Translations under genes and position numbers: made by a program
Source of the DNA: Methanococcoides orientis
GTDB lineage: Archaea > Halobacteriota > Methanosarcinia > Methanosarcinales > Methanosarcinaceae
Length of the DNA stretch: 64,000 nucleotides
Direction of reading: 5' to 3'
Assembly: GCF_021184045.1 (NCBI RefSeq)
Contig: NZ_CP073710.1
Span: forward strand, 124,001 to 188,000
In this document: positions 46,771 to 56,276 of the stretch, in pieces
How the letters are laid out: every line of letters starts with the position of its first letter
Numbering within the stretch: the stretch's first letter is position 1
Notes under the pieces: model-generated
Databases searched by the model: none
Told to the model about the DNA's origin: nothing
What the model saw: only the letters and a program-made list of their open reading frames with translations

Positions 46771-47429
46771 GCGTTTGCCTCCTGGGTATTTTCTTCACTG
46801 GATGGAAGCGTTTCCCAGTATTCAAGAGCTTCATTGTGACTCTTTATTCTGTTGTCAAGCCAGCCGTGGCGAGGTGAGACTTCTTTGAGGTCATCTCTTG
46901 CTTTTTGGAAGGCATTTTCAAAGTTCTTCTCAGTACCGAATATACTTGCAAGTTCGGTACTGGAAATGATGGCTTCATTTACTCTTGTCCTGATCTGCTG
47001 AACGGCCTTCTGGACATCTTCGTGAGTTCCCATGCCATCCAGTTTTTGGAGAAGTTCATCTACGACCTTCTTCTCTTCATCGATCTTAATAACTCGCTTT
47101 ACCTTTGTGATGTCATCGTGGATACCATGCATAAGCTTGTTATCCAGCAGTTTTTCATCGATAACGTCAAACATTTCTTCGAGTATGTTCTCTGCCTGGT
47201 GGTATAGCTGTTGACGCTTTTCTTTTAGCAGTTCAGTTCGGCTCAATACATCTTCCTTGCCTTTCTTGGAAGATTCTATTTTTTCGTTCAATGCCTTTAC
47301 TTTTTCTTCGAGTCCACTGAACTCTTTGTTGTATTCTTCTAAAAGGCGTTTGTGCTTTGTGATCACATTCTTGATCAATTCATTTTTGTCAAGAATGGAA
47401 ACTTCATTATTTTGTGTACTCTCACTCAT
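46767..47429 (-). CDS. Second coiled-coil protein, coupled to the COG1340-like gene
   Basis: This 220-residue acidic helical protein has a strong coiled coil at about 20-85 (EEYNKEFSGLEEKVKALNEK) and a helical C-terminal half ending ALEYWETLPSSEENTQEANA. I do not recognise a named family. GGTGGA precedes the ATG. It is the first gene of a two-gene unit, sharing 4 bases with the downstream coiled-coil gene. It lies just downstream of DUF424 and MCM on the same strand. Confidence 0.68.
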   Translation of the reverse strand: MSESTQNNEVSILDKNELIKNVITKHKRLLEEYNKEFSGLEEKVKALNEKIESSKKGKEDVLSRTELLKEKRQQLYHQAENILEEMFDVIDEKLLDNKLMHGIHDDITKVKRVIKIDEEKKVVDELLQKLDGMGTHEDVQKAVQQIRTRVNEAIISSTELASIFGTEKNFENAFQKARDDLKEVSPRHGWLDNRIKSHNEALEYWETLPSSEENTQEANA

Positions 47430-47463
47430 AGTTCCACCAAATTCATGTCATAATTGTAATATT

Positions 47464-47754
47464 TTATAATTTATATAATTGTGCATGTGGTATTCCTTCA
47501 ATATATATAACGCATCCGGAGTCGATCACGCCGGCATCGATGGCGCATTGTACTGCGCGACTGCCAAATATATTTGCGGTTGTGGCGTTTGATATAGCTT
47601 CGATGATCTTCTCTTCAGATGCTATCTCGCCTTTGTAGAATCCCTCACTAATCTCGATGACCAGTTCGCCTTTTTTAAGCTTTTTACCTATCAGTTCTTT
47701 ATCGCAAATTGCAACGATCATCTGATTCCCGGACTTGTGTATTTTCAGGTACAT
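47464..47754 (-). CDS. DUF424-family protein
   Basis: This 96-residue protein is of the archaeal DUF424 family. It starts YLKIHKSGNQMIVAICDKEL and has GFYKGEIASEEKIIEAISNA and ANIFGSRAVQCAIDAGVID, ending IEGIPHAQLYK. Family members are found with translation or replication genes in many archaea, but no activity is established. It starts 12 bases after the MCM stop on the same strand, so it is probably in the MCM transcript. Confidence 0.82.
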   Translation of the reverse strand: MYLKIHKSGNQMIVAICDKELIGKKLKKGELVIEISEGFYKGEIASEEKIIEAISNATTANIFGSRAVQCAIDAGVIDSGCVIYIEGIPHAQLYKL

Positions 47755-47766
47755 GTGTTCACTTTA

Positions 47767-49866
47767 TCATACTAATTTTATATGTTTATTATCGGGTGCA
47801 AGGAGGTCTCCCTGCCTTTTCATTTTTGTGACAAGCTCTTCTGCTCTTTCCCTGTCTATATTTTCAGTCTCAGCTTCTGCAAAGACCTCTTCAAGGGGTG
47901 CCTTTGAACCGGCATGCCTTTCACTGACGCGTGTAATGATCTCTTTTATCAGGTGTATCTTATCTCTCTGGCTCTTGCTTGTTCCGGATGCGACGACATC
48001 TACATCGAATGCGCCTGTATCCGGATCGACTCCTACCTGTCGCATGCATGCCATGGAAATTCTGGTGGTTCTTTTCGCATCATCCATTGTAACTACATTA
48101 CTTAAACGTATGCGAGCACTTGCTTCAGCAAGTCTGACAAGGGCTTCGAGCTGTCTTGCGGTGACAGGCACTGGTGAATCTTTGCCTTCTCCCTGTCTCC
48201 TAAGGTCGAGATAGAAATTAATTATGTGTTCACGGGCATCGTCTTCCATGATTGGGAAAACTTTTCTTCGTGCATAAGCTACATATTTTCTCAACAGGTC
48301 ATTTTCGATAGTAGGAAGTATGACATCTATATGTGCTTCTACATCCTCATTCGTCACCTTGGACGATGGGAGTCGACTCTTCTGTTCTAAAAGTTCTCCG
48401 GCATATTGGGATTTCAATATGTGGTTTGCGATGTTGCTATCCTTTGTGCGGTCAGGAACATCGAGAAGTATGAAAATAAGGTCGAACCTGGATATCAGTG
48501 CAGGTGGCATATTGATCTGTTCGGCAAGTCCTTCATATTTGTCGAATCTTCCATATTTAGGATTTGCAGCACCAAGGAGCGCACACCTTGATTTAAGCGT
48601 CGCTAGGATTCCTGCTTTTGCAACACTTATGGTCTGTTGTTCCATTGCTTCGTGCAATGCACTCTTATCTTCCCTGCTCATTTTATCCATCTCGTCCACT
48701 GCTGCAAGACCCATATCTGCCATTACCAGTGCACCGGCTTCCAGCGTCCAGCGTCCGTCTCCAAGGTCGTCTTTTACTGCTGCAGCTGTCAGACCACTGG
48801 ATGATGCGCTTTTACCTGATGCGAACACACCACGGGGTGATATTTTCACCATGTAGCGAAGCAACTGACTTTTAGCGATACCCGGATCTCCGACTAGCAG
48901 TATGTGTATGTCTCCCCTGACGCGTGAACCATCGGGTAACATTTTAGGGACTGCTGAGAATAGCTGGAGGCTGAGTGCCTCTTTTATGTCCTCATAACCG
49001 TAGATGGACGGTGCGATCGATCCGGTTATATTTTTATAAATATTTGGATCATTGCCCATTTCGATAATCATTTCTTCGTCTTCGGGAGTTATGTCGAGTT
49101 CATCGAATTCCTGATCTACATATTCGATGGAATTCGCGTGAAGGACGAGGTCGTAAAACGTGGATTTTCCCTCTCTCAGGGTTCGCTGGTGTGAGCGTAG
49201 TATTCCGTTTATTACAAGACGATCGCCAGGCTTGACAAGTCCTGCAAGATCATCCTCTGCATCAACATCAAGGCTTTGTGGTTGTGTGCCGCCCTTGAGA
49301 TTCTCTGGTGCTTCCTGTACCTGAAGCTTTTGTGCATCTACAAAGCTGGACTGGTCGATAAGCAATTTGAAAGGTCCCTTTTTGCCGCATGATTCATTCT
49401 CACACTCGTTAGGTTCTACGAACTTCGGTCCATCCTGTGGCTCATAGCTTGTGTTCTCACACCGCATACACATGAATGCTGCATTTGTGATCTTTGGCCT
49501 GACTTCCGTGGCTTTGCGTATCATTCCTTCAATGGATATGAACTTCAGCAAGTGCTTACTACGCAGATCCCTTATTGCAACACGGTTTGGGATGTTAATG
49601 AACTGTACGTGGGCATCATCGAGGTCTTTCTCGATAGGTATATCAATTTCACGAAGCGCCTGCTCAGCATATGGTATCACATCATCGGGATGCTCGAGTA
49701 GTTCATATGCAAGATCTGCATCGAATTGTTCAAGGTCCGGAAAATCGACTGTAATGCTACGTAGCTCGGGGTATTCATTAGCAAGCAGGAGTATATCGTC
49801 CCAGCAGTATCTTTTTAGAAAATCCCTGAATTTTTCATCCCATTTAACTTCACTCATTTGATTCAC
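47767..49866 (-). CDS. mcm: MCM replicative helicase
   Basis: This 699-residue AAA+ helicase has an N-terminal DNA-binding domain with a zinc site (MCMRCENTSYEP and CENESCGKK). The MCM box follows with Walker A GDPGIAKSQLL, Walker B AAVDEMDKMSRED, sensor 1 GAANPKYGRF and the arginine finger region SRFDLIFIL. A C-terminal winged helix ends it. No intein is present. GTG 49866 has AGGA nearby, and ATG 49857 three codons later is an alternative start. It probably heads the unit mcm-DUF424. Confidence 0.96.
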   Translation of the reverse strand: MNQMSEVKWDEKFRDFLKRYCWDDILLLANEYPELRSITVDFPDLEQFDADLAYELLEHPDDVIPYAEQALREIDIPIEKDLDDAHVQFINIPNRVAIRDLRSKHLLKFISIEGMIRKATEVRPKITNAAFMCMRCENTSYEPQDGPKFVEPNECENESCGKKGPFKLLIDQSSFVDAQKLQVQEAPENLKGGTQPQSLDVDAEDDLAGLVKPGDRLVINGILRSHQRTLREGKSTFYDLVLHANSIEYVDQEFDELDITPEDEEMIIEMGNDPNIYKNITGSIAPSIYGYEDIKEALSLQLFSAVPKMLPDGSRVRGDIHILLVGDPGIAKSQLLRYMVKISPRGVFASGKSASSSGLTAAAVKDDLGDGRWTLEAGALVMADMGLAAVDEMDKMSREDKSALHEAMEQQTISVAKAGILATLKSRCALLGAANPKYGRFDKYEGLAEQINMPPALISRFDLIFILLDVPDRTKDSNIANHILKSQYAGELLEQKSRLPSSKVTNEDVEAHIDVILPTIENDLLRKYVAYARRKVFPIMEDDAREHIINFYLDLRRQGEGKDSPVPVTARQLEALVRLAEASARIRLSNVVTMDDAKRTTRISMACMRQVGVDPDTGAFDVDVVASGTSKSQRDKIHLIKEIITRVSERHAGSKAPLEEVFAEAETENIDRERAEELVTKMKRQGDLLAPDNKHIKLV

Positions 49867-49999
49867 ATTTTTCCTGTTTTGGAATGATACTTCATTTATC
49901 GAAGATTACAACATATCATAATACATATCAATATTTCGAGTCGGTATCATATTAAATAATAATTTGAGAAGATTAGTACTGGTCAAATCCGTTTGATGA

Positions 50000-50695
50000 T
50001 CATTTCAGCAGTTGTTGTATCTTTCCAAAAAAGCCTCTCAATGTCTGCACTTCTCTTGGCATGAGTTGTGCCCTTCCGAATATCCTTTTGAACATAAGGT
50101 GTGTCTTTTCCTTTTTGTGTTCCGGGTATTGGATATCGTCCAGAAGTTCTCCAATATGCTCATGTAGGAGCTTGAGGTCGAAACCATCAGCAAGTTGCTG
50201 TTCTCCTGCATCGATCTGGCTTAATTCATATAGCATAATAGTTGTGGCATGTGACAGGTTCATTATTGGATATATTTCTGAAGTTGGGATGCTCACTATC
50301 ATATCGCTTAGTTTTAGCTCATCATTGGTGAACCCATTATCTTCCCTGCCAAAGAGGATGGCAATCGTTCCATTCGTTCCATTGAACTTTTCTTTAAGTT
50401 CATGTGGTGTATATGGGGGCATGCGTATATGTTCATCTGTTTTAAGCCCAGTGATGCCTGTTGTTGCAACCACGACATCAGCTCCTTCAATGGCTTGTTC
50501 GATGTTGGTGACTATCCTTGCGCTGCTAAGTACATCCCATGCATGCGATGCCAAGGCTCGCGCTTCATTTTCCAGTTTGCATGGATTTACCAGCACAAGG
50601 TCACTGAATCCAAAATTTTTCATAGCTCTTGCTACTGATCCGACATTACCCTGGTATAAAGGTTCCACCAGAACTATCCTCAAATTAAAAGTCAT
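50000..50695 (-). CDS. trmJ: tRNA (cytidine/uridine-2'-O-)-methyltransferase TrmJ
   Basis: This SPOUT-family methyltransferase of 231 residues modifies position 32 of tRNA. It has IVLVEPLYQGNVGSVARAMK at the start, the SAM knot motifs IAILFGREDNGFTNDEL and IVSIPTSEIYPIMNLSHAT, and a helical C-terminus. The frame extends to 50749, but ATG 50695 follows GAAGGATGAG and matches the family start. It is divergent from the rubrerythrin-like gene. Confidence 0.9.
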   Translation of the reverse strand: MTFNLRIVLVEPLYQGNVGSVARAMKNFGFSDLVLVNPCKLENEARALASHAWDVLSSARIVTNIEQAIEGADVVVATTGITGLKTDEHIRMPPYTPHELKEKFNGTNGTIAILFGREDNGFTNDELKLSDMIVSIPTSEIYPIMNLSHATTIMLYELSQIDAGEQQLADGFDLKLLHEHIGELLDDIQYPEHKKEKTHLMFKRIFGRAQLMPREVQTLRGFFGKIQQLLK

Positions 50696-50869
50696 CTCAT
50701 CCTTCAATATCATCAATACATGTATATTTTGCGCAATCTGGAATATCATTCATTAATGGAATATATATGCGGAACTGCTATTAAACAACAGTATCTGTCA
50801 GTATTCCATAAACGTTATGAAGAATCCTGCTAATCTATACTATGCAATTTGTATCAAGGAGGTAAACAA

Positions 50870-51253
50870 ATGAGTTTAGACAAGATTCTGAAAGCTACTT
50901 TTAAGGGTGAGACTACTGAAGTTGGATGGTACCTTGCAATGTCAAAACTGGCAGAGCGTGAAGGTCATTTTGATGCTGCTCTCTATTTCCGCCAGATCGC
51001 TATGGATGAGGCATGGCATGCTACAGAGGTTGCTGAGATCCTTGGTGCTATAAAAGGCACTACTATCGAGAACATCGAGATGATGCTCGAGGGTGAAGCC
51101 ATGGCTGAGCAGGAGAAAGCTGATGCTGCACGTATCGCTCGCGAGGAGGGTAACGAAGCTGCTGCATTGTTCTTTGCAAGAGCATCACTTGATGAGGCAA
51201 GACATCATGCAGGTCTTGCAGGTCTCCTCAAAAAACTGAAAAAGATTGAATAA
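50870..51253 (+). CDS. Rubrerythrin-like diiron protein without rubredoxin domain
   Basis: This 127-residue ferritin-like protein has two matching halves: EREGHFDAALYFRQIAMDEAWHA and, after about 55 residues, REEGNEAAALFFARASLDEARHH. Each half gives an E...ExxH set of diiron ligands. It lacks a rubredoxin domain. Such short erythrin-type proteins are thought to reduce peroxide in anaerobes. AAGGAGGT, one of the strongest ribosome-binding sites here, precedes ATG 50870. It is followed by a small sulfite-reductase-like gene after about 27 bases. Confidence 0.85.
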   Translation: MSLDKILKATFKGETTEVGWYLAMSKLAEREGHFDAALYFRQIAMDEAWHATEVAEILGAIKGTTIENIEMMLEGEAMAEQEKADAARIAREEGNEAAALFFARASLDEARHHAGLAGLLKKLKKIE

Positions 51254-51280
51254 GTAATATATTAAAATCTTAAGTCGGAT

Positions 51281-51952
51281 GTGGGACTATTGGTAAAGGA
51301 TCTGTTAAATAAGAGTGCTATACTTCAGCGTGACAAGTGTTCTTATGCCATAGTTCCACAAACTCCGGCAGGCATCGTAAGTCCTGGTGAATTACAAAGG
51401 ATAGTGGATGTTGCAAGGAAATATGGTGTTGAAGTTCTTAAATTTACATCGGCACAGCGTATTGCTATTGTCGGCTTAAAAGAAGAGGATCTTGATAATG
51501 CGTGGTTGGAACTTGAAATGGAACCTGCATCTGCGATCGGTAAATGCGTTCGTAGCATAAAGGTCTGCCCTGGTACTACTTTTTGTAAAAGAGCACAGCA
51601 GGACGCTGTTTCTCTTGGTTCTATTATTGATGAAAAATATCATGGCGTGCAGCTTCCCTCAAAGTTCAAAATGGCTGTAAGTGGGTGTATGAATTCCTGC
51701 TCCGAACCGGCTGTAAAGGATATTGGCATAATGGGAACTCCCCGGGGCTATACTGTGATGGTCGGGGGGAATGCTGGTATTAGACCAAGACTTGGTGATG
51801 TTATCAGTGAAGGTCTCAACGAGACTGAGGTTCTTGAACTTATAGAAAAAATCATTGGTATGTACAAAGGCTATGCTAAAAGATATCGTATTGGCAGACT
51901 TATCGATGATATGGGTCTGGATAATTTCAAGAAGGAGCTTGGCTTAATATAA
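51281..51952 (+). CDS. Small sulfite/nitrite reductase-like siroheme protein
   Basis: This 223-residue protein is a single nitrite/sulfite reductase half: an N-terminal ferredoxin-like part (SYAIVPQTPAGIVSPGELQR) and the siroheme-4Fe4S cysteines in CPGTTFCKRA and SGCMNSCSEP. It matches the small dissimilatory-sulfite-reductase-like proteins of methanogens, less than half the size of a normal subunit. It has no extra ferredoxin domain. The natural substrate is not established. The start is GTG 51281; TTG 51290 is possible. It is likely co-transcribed with the rubrerythrin-like gene. Confidence 0.84.
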   Translation: MGLLVKDLLNKSAILQRDKCSYAIVPQTPAGIVSPGELQRIVDVARKYGVEVLKFTSAQRIAIVGLKEEDLDNAWLELEMEPASAIGKCVRSIKVCPGTTFCKRAQQDAVSLGSIIDEKYHGVQLPSKFKMAVSGCMNSCSEPAVKDIGIMGTPRGYTVMVGGNAGIRPRLGDVISEGLNETEVLELIEKIIGMYKGYAKRYRIGRLIDDMGLDNFKKELGLI

Positions 51953-52142
51953 TTTCTATTTTTCTTAATCATCTGATAGCTTTATAATCTGTAATGAGTT
52001 TTTATCTCATATCTTTTCAAGTTTCTTATCTGTCTTTAAACATTCAGTTATTATAAAAATCATTTCTGATCTTAAACTGAGGCTATATCTAATAGATTTT
52101 TGACTATTTTTGACTCTTCTGATAAGCACTCTGCTAATGAAA

Positions 52143-52154
52143 ATATTTAAATAC
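52143..52154 (+). promoter_or_regulatory. TATA box of hdrED
   Basis: GAAA followed by ATATTTAAATAC is a BRE plus TATA ahead of hdrE. The transcript should start near 52175, giving a leader of about 75 bases. The AT-rich stretch 51953-52142 before it holds no gene that I can see. Confidence 0.5.
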
Positions 52155-52251
52155 AATAGGTTCCACCAATACACAAACCGTATTCGGTATCATTATACTT
52201 TTTAGAACTATGTAGTAATAATGTTTCGTAGCAATATCAGGAGAATAATTT

Positions 52252-53061
52252 ATGAGTATGGAATATTTCAGTGGACTTACTGAGTCTACGGAGATCGTAA
52301 ACAGTTTCGGGATGCTTACTGAATCTATGAGGATCACATTTGCAGCGGTCATGATCATGGCCACAATCTCAATCGCGATCTTCATGGTCGGTATGTATAT
52401 CAATCTTAAAAAATGGGGCGAAGGTTCCGAAGGATACAGTCTTAAGCCTTCAGGAAGCATACTTGCATTCCCTAAAGCGTTAGCCTATCAGATGAGTGCA
52501 AAAGGACACGGCCATGGCCAGAACATATTTGTTACACTTATTCTTGATGCTCTCCTTCAGAGACGTGCTTTACAGCGCAGTCCTGCAAGATGGGCCATGC
52601 ATCTAGCTATCTTTGGTGGATGGATCGCTCTTTGTATCATGTCAATAGCTATGTTCGTTGTTGAAGTAATTTACCTTCTTGGTGTACATGTTCTCTCACC
52701 TGAAGTTTTCAGAGAGATGCTCAGTTTCCCTAATGATGTATTCAGCTATATCCTGTTGTTCGGTATCATCATTGCAATTTTCAGGAGACTCTTCGTAACA
52801 AAAGCCCGTGAGAGCACTATTGCTTTTGATTCTGTCCTTCTTATCGGACTTACTATCATTGTCATCACAGGTTTCATTGCTGACGGTGTAAGGAATGGTA
52901 CTTTCTGGGGTATGGGGATGCAATCCGATCTTGCACCACCTGCATCATTGTTCCACGTTGTGATCTCATTGTTCTTCTGTATTGCATATATCCCATTCAG
53001 CAAATATATGCATATGATCGCAGGACCACTTACTCTCATGGCTAACAAGGGAGGCGAATGA
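52252..53061 (+). CDS. hdrE: Heterodisulfide reductase subunit E (cytochrome b)
   Basis: This 269-residue membrane subunit passes electrons from methanophenazine to HdrD. It has about five transmembrane segments ([20 protein letters not shown], then [19 protein letters not shown] and others). The histidines that bind heme b lie within or next to helices ([21 protein letters not shown]). CAGGAGAATAATTT precedes the ATG. Its stop overlaps the hdrD start region. HdrE occurs in methanogens with cytochromes, supporting the Methanosarcinales assignment. Confidence 0.95.
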   Translation: MSMEYFSGLTESTEIVNSFGMLTESMRITFAAVMIMATISIAIFMVGMYINLKKWGEGSEGYSLKPSGSILAFPKALAYQMSAKGHGHGQNIFVTLILDALLQRRALQRSPARWAMHLAIFGGWIALCIMSIAMFVVEVIYLLGVHVLSPEVFREMLSFPNDVFSYILLFGIIIAIFRRLFVTKARESTIAFDSVLLIGLTIIVITGFIADGVRNGTFWGMGMQSDLAPPASLFHVVISLFFCIAYIPFSKYMHMIAGPLTLMANKGGE

Positions 53062-53063
53062 TC

Positions 53064-54299
53064 ATGAAAGGCGAACCTTCAATTAATACAAATAACTTTA
53101 CTGCTGTGCAGCTCATGGAGCTCGATGCTTGTGTACGCTGTGGTGAATGTGTCAACTGGTGTCCAACCTATGATGCATCCGAAAAAGATCCTGGACTTGC
53201 ACCAAGGGACAAGATCCTCAGGTGGAGACAGTTCATGAATAAGTCCTATGGTCTTCGTGCAAGGCTGTTCGGCCCAAAGGCAATTCCTGAGGAAGAGATC
53301 GAGCAGTTCAAGGATGATGTCTATGGATGTACTACCTGTGCAATGTGTGCAACTGTCTGTGAGGTCGGTATAAACACTGTTGAACTCTGGGAATCCATGC
53401 GTGCAAACCTTGTAAAGCGTGGAAACGGTCCATTCGGTAAGCAGGGAATGTTTGTTAAGCTCATCGGTGAGTACATGAACCCATACATGGCTGACAACAA
53501 GGACAGGCTCAACTGGATCACTGAAGATATCAAGATCGCTGACAAGGCAGAGCTCCTCTACTTCGGAGGATGTACTGCAGAACTCAGGGAAGCAAAGCTG
53601 GCATTAGCTACAGCACGTGTGCTTAACAAGCTTGGCATTGAGTTCACAATGCTTGGTGAAGACGAATGCTGCTGCTGTTCCGCACTTGTCAGGACCGGTC
53701 AGTATGAGATCGAGGACATTGCACGTAAGGCTGCAAGAAGCAATGTTGATGGTATCGTTGCAAAGGGTGCAAAGACTGTTGTCTATGCATGTGCAGGATG
53801 CTTCAGGGCTTCACTCGTTGATTGGCCAAGGCTTCTTGGTGAAGAGCTTCCTTTCAAGGTTGTTCATATCACAGAGTATCTTGAGGGACTTATCAAAGAA
53901 GGAAAGATCGAATGGGAAAAGCCATTTGACAACCTTACTGTAACATACCACGATCCATGCCACCTTGGTCGTCACGTAGGTGTCTTCCAGCCTCCAAGGA
54001 GTGTTCTTAACGCTATCCCTGGTATTACTCTGAAAGAGATGGACCGTATCAAAGAAAACCAGCGCTGCTGTGGAGCTGGCGGTGGTGTGAAGGCAGGTAT
54101 TCCAGACCTTGCTCTCAAAGTCGCTGAGACTCGTGTTCAGGATGCTCTTGCAAAGAACCCTGATATTCTCTCAAGCGCATGTCCATTCTGTAGAAGGAAC
54201 CTTTCTGATGGAAGGGATTCCCTTGGTGCAGATGAGCTTGTTGTTGAGGATGTTATCGTTCTTACAGCTGAAGCACTTGGAATTGAACTTGATGACTGA
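53064..54299 (+). CDS. hdrD: Heterodisulfide reductase subunit D
   Basis: This 411-residue catalytic subunit reduces CoM-S-S-CoB at the cytoplasmic side. It has two N-terminal 4Fe-4S motifs ([29 protein letters not shown]). Two CCG domains follow with [45 protein letters not shown] and [10 protein letters not shown]; these bind the special cluster that cleaves the disulfide. GGAGG is 9 bases before ATG 53064, better than the ATG at 53058, which overlaps the hdrE stop. Together with hdrE it forms the terminal electron-transport enzyme of methanogenesis. Confidence 0.96.
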   Translation: MKGEPSINTNNFTAVQLMELDACVRCGECVNWCPTYDASEKDPGLAPRDKILRWRQFMNKSYGLRARLFGPKAIPEEEIEQFKDDVYGCTTCAMCATVCEVGINTVELWESMRANLVKRGNGPFGKQGMFVKLIGEYMNPYMADNKDRLNWITEDIKIADKAELLYFGGCTAELREAKLALATARVLNKLGIEFTMLGEDECCCCSALVRTGQYEIEDIARKAARSNVDGIVAKGAKTVVYACAGCFRASLVDWPRLLGEELPFKVVHITEYLEGLIKEGKIEWEKPFDNLTVTYHDPCHLGRHVGVFQPPRSVLNAIPGITLKEMDRIKENQRCCGAGGGVKAGIPDLALKVAETRVQDALAKNPDILSSACPFCRRNLSDGRDSLGADELVVEDVIVLTAEALGIELDD

Positions 54300-54338
54300 G
54301 TAGAGGGCTGAGCTCTCTACTTTTAATCTCTTTTTTTC
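54300..54338 (+). terminator. Terminator after hdrED
   Basis: GTAGAG (54300-54305) pairs with CTCTAC (54315-54320), with GAGCTC-type pairing in the loop. A T-rich tract with seven T follows. It begins directly after the hdrD stop. Confidence 0.7.
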
Positions 54339-54406
54339 TTATTTTTATTTTTAACGCAGTTCTTTTCCACAGTTACTTTTAAATATTGCTACTTCCTCTC
54401 TGATTC

Positions 54407-55042
54407 ATGGAAATTCCCTATGAACTTCTGGGTAAGCTATTCGTATATATGCTTCTCTTTGCTCTACTGGGGATCGTTTTAGCTTTACTTGTTGGATCTT
54501 ACAGTTTTAAGAAGAAAAAGGTTGTCTTCCCGAACTTTGTTCTATTCATGCTTTATCTGTTCTACTCGCCTGCCAAATGGATGTGTGGTGTCTTCTCTAT
54601 AAGGGTTACTCTTGTGGATGAGATCCTTATTGAGGTAAGGAATGCAGTAATGCGTGATGATTTTATCAATGCAAAAGGCCCAAGGGCTGTATTTTTGCCC
54701 CAGTGTATGCGTCATGCCAATTGCAGGGCCCGATGTGATCCTATAATTGGATATGAATGCAAAAAGTGTGGTCTATGCGATATCGGAAACATCTGTGAAG
54801 CTGCTGATGAACATGGTTTCAGGGTTTACGTGATCCCTGGTGGTAGTTTTGTAAAGAAGATAATGAAAGCACACAGGCCCAATTCATGTATTGGTGTGGC
54901 ATGCTATACTGACCTTTCGGAGTCGATGGGGGAAATGTCATTTATGCCGGTTCAGGGTGTTTGCCTCTTGAAGGATGGTTGCTTCAACACAAAAGTAGAT
55001 GTTGCTGAAGTGATCGAAAAAATGGAGCTCTGCAATGTATAA
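54407..55042 (+). CDS. DUF116 membrane-anchored cysteine-rich protein (first copy)
   Basis: This 211-residue DUF116 protein has one long or two short N-terminal membrane segments (LLGKLFVYMLLFALLGIVLA) and a cytoplasmic domain with a cluster of cysteines (LPQCMRHANCRARCDPI, YECKKCGLCDIGNIC). It ends with the family motifs GGSFVKKIMKAHRPN, IGVACYTDL and LLKDGCFNTKVD. Eight conserved cysteines suggest an iron-sulfur or zinc site. It overlaps the next DUF116 gene by 8 bases. The place after hdrED hints at redox work, but the function is unknown. Confidence 0.82.
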   Translation: MEIPYELLGKLFVYMLLFALLGIVLALLVGSYSFKKKKVVFPNFVLFMLYLFYSPAKWMCGVFSIRVTLVDEILIEVRNAVMRDDFINAKGPRAVFLPQCMRHANCRARCDPIIGYECKKCGLCDIGNICEAADEHGFRVYVIPGGSFVKKIMKAHRPNSCIGVACYTDLSESMGEMSFMPVQGVCLLKDGCFNTKVDVAEVIEKMELCNV

Positions 55043-55652
55043 CTTGATAGGCAAATTATTATTGGTCTTTTTAGGGCTATCTATTTTTATTTCAGCTCTA
55101 TCGCTTTATGTTAGCCGTGTAAGTCTTACTCGAAGCGTCTGGCTTTCCGGTTTTTTTGCGAATGTACTGGATTTCTTTTTCCTGCCACTTAAATATCTAT
55201 TTTGTAAGTTCTCAGATCCAAGAAAACTTGATCGTTGGATGGTCTCTTTAAAGAATTCTGCACACAAGTCTGATTTTGCAAAGACAAAGAAACGGCTTAT
55301 GTTCGTTCCGCATTGCATGCGTTCACTTGATTGTCCTGCATATGCAACGAAGTATGGTATACAGTGCAAGTCCTGTGGCAATTGCGTTATGGGCGAGTTG
55401 AAAGAAGATGCAAAAGAATATGGGTATGATCTCTACATTGTAACTGGTTCTTCTTTTGTCAAGAACATCCTGAGGGACCACTATGCAGATGGTGTACTGG
55501 TCATTGCATGTGACTATGAGATAAATAAGGGGATGAGGTCACTTGCAGGAACAAGTGTTGTGACCTATGGTGTCCCTATGCTGAACGATGGTTGCTATAA
55601 TACAAAAGTAGATTACGATCTGGTCACTGACACTATGAAGATGTTTGCCTGA
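55035..55652 (+). CDS. DUF116 membrane-anchored cysteine-rich protein (second copy)
   Basis: This 205-residue paralogue of the preceding gene has the same plan: an N-terminal membrane segment (LLLVFLGLSIFISALSLYV), a cysteine cluster (VPHCMRSLDCPAYA, GIQCKSCGNCVMG) and the end motifs GSSFVKNILRDHYAD, VLVIACDYEI and LNDGCYNTKVDYD. It has fewer cysteines than copy one: the CRARC part is missing. The 8-base overlap implies coupled translation and perhaps a heterodimer. Confidence 0.82.
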   Translation: MYNLIGKLLLVFLGLSIFISALSLYVSRVSLTRSVWLSGFFANVLDFFFLPLKYLFCKFSDPRKLDRWMVSLKNSAHKSDFAKTKKRLMFVPHCMRSLDCPAYATKYGIQCKSCGNCVMGELKEDAKEYGYDLYIVTGSSFVKNILRDHYADGVLVIACDYEINKGMRSLAGTSVVTYGVPMLNDGCYNTKVDYDLVTDTMKMFA

Positions 55653-55695
55653 TCGTTCCTGTAATTTTATTCCGAAACAAAAATGTGGTTTGTGA

Positions 55696-56052
55696 GTGAG
55701 GAGAGTAAGCTCCCTTCTGTTGGTGCAAAATTCCTTATCTGCAGGGCGGACAGGGAAGTTCCTTACGGACTCTTGCACTGACGACATTCGGCTAAGCGTT
55801 AATAACTTCGGGACGGTCCAGAAACCCGTTTTATCCCTACTTCCAACTTGCACCCACGAGGTTTCGCCGTTCCATCCACTTTCCATGCGACCTCAACCTT
55901 TCAGTATCATTGCATTAACATGGGGTGGTATCGTTTCTGTGCCAGCGCCCTGGCTCTCGCCAGATACCCTTCACAGGCGTTCGTGTATCTGGATGATGGG
56001 GAGACTTTCCTCAGGCCAAAGGCCCGGCGGTCGTCCTTCCTCTCTCGGGTGT
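55696..56052 (-). ncRNA. rnpB: RNase P RNA
   Basis: Read on the minus strand, the region has the conserved RNase P elements in order. These are the P4 5' segment GAGGAAAGTCT (56012-56002), ACAGAAA (55940-55934) in the core, and near the 3' end the CAGATAAGG-type segment. GAGAG (56046-56042) pairs with CTCTC (55705-55701) to close P1. TATA AGATATATATCT lies at 56068-56079, about 25 bases upstream of the inferred 5' end. The open frames across it are incidental. Its protein partner Rpp29 is encoded at 63651. Ends are approximate. Confidence 0.88.
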
Positions 56053-56067
56053 AAGGTTGTGTATGTT

Positions 56068-56079
56068 AGATATATATCT
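56068..56079 (-). promoter_or_regulatory. TATA box of the RNase P RNA gene
   Basis: The palindromic AGATATATATCT stands at TATA distance from the inferred RNase P RNA 5' end near 56050. The AT-rich stretch from here to 56276 contains nothing else recognisable. Confidence 0.45.
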
Positions 56080-56276
56080 GGCGCTAAAATCTGTCTTCTG
56101 TTCTGATCTTATTTTGTTTTATTTTTTCTTATTTGCATTTTGGTTAATTTTATTTCTTTTTGTCCTGCCGATTGAGTTTATTTCTATATTTGATTTTACA
56201 AAGGTTATAAATGGTATTATTTATATACTTTATATTGTTATTAGTACTCTTAAATGACTTTTTCTGTGGTGGAAAT

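Noticed and set aside
55539..56106. Open frames on both strands after the DUF116 genes
   Set aside because: They cover the RNase P RNA, whose conserved segments explain the sequence.
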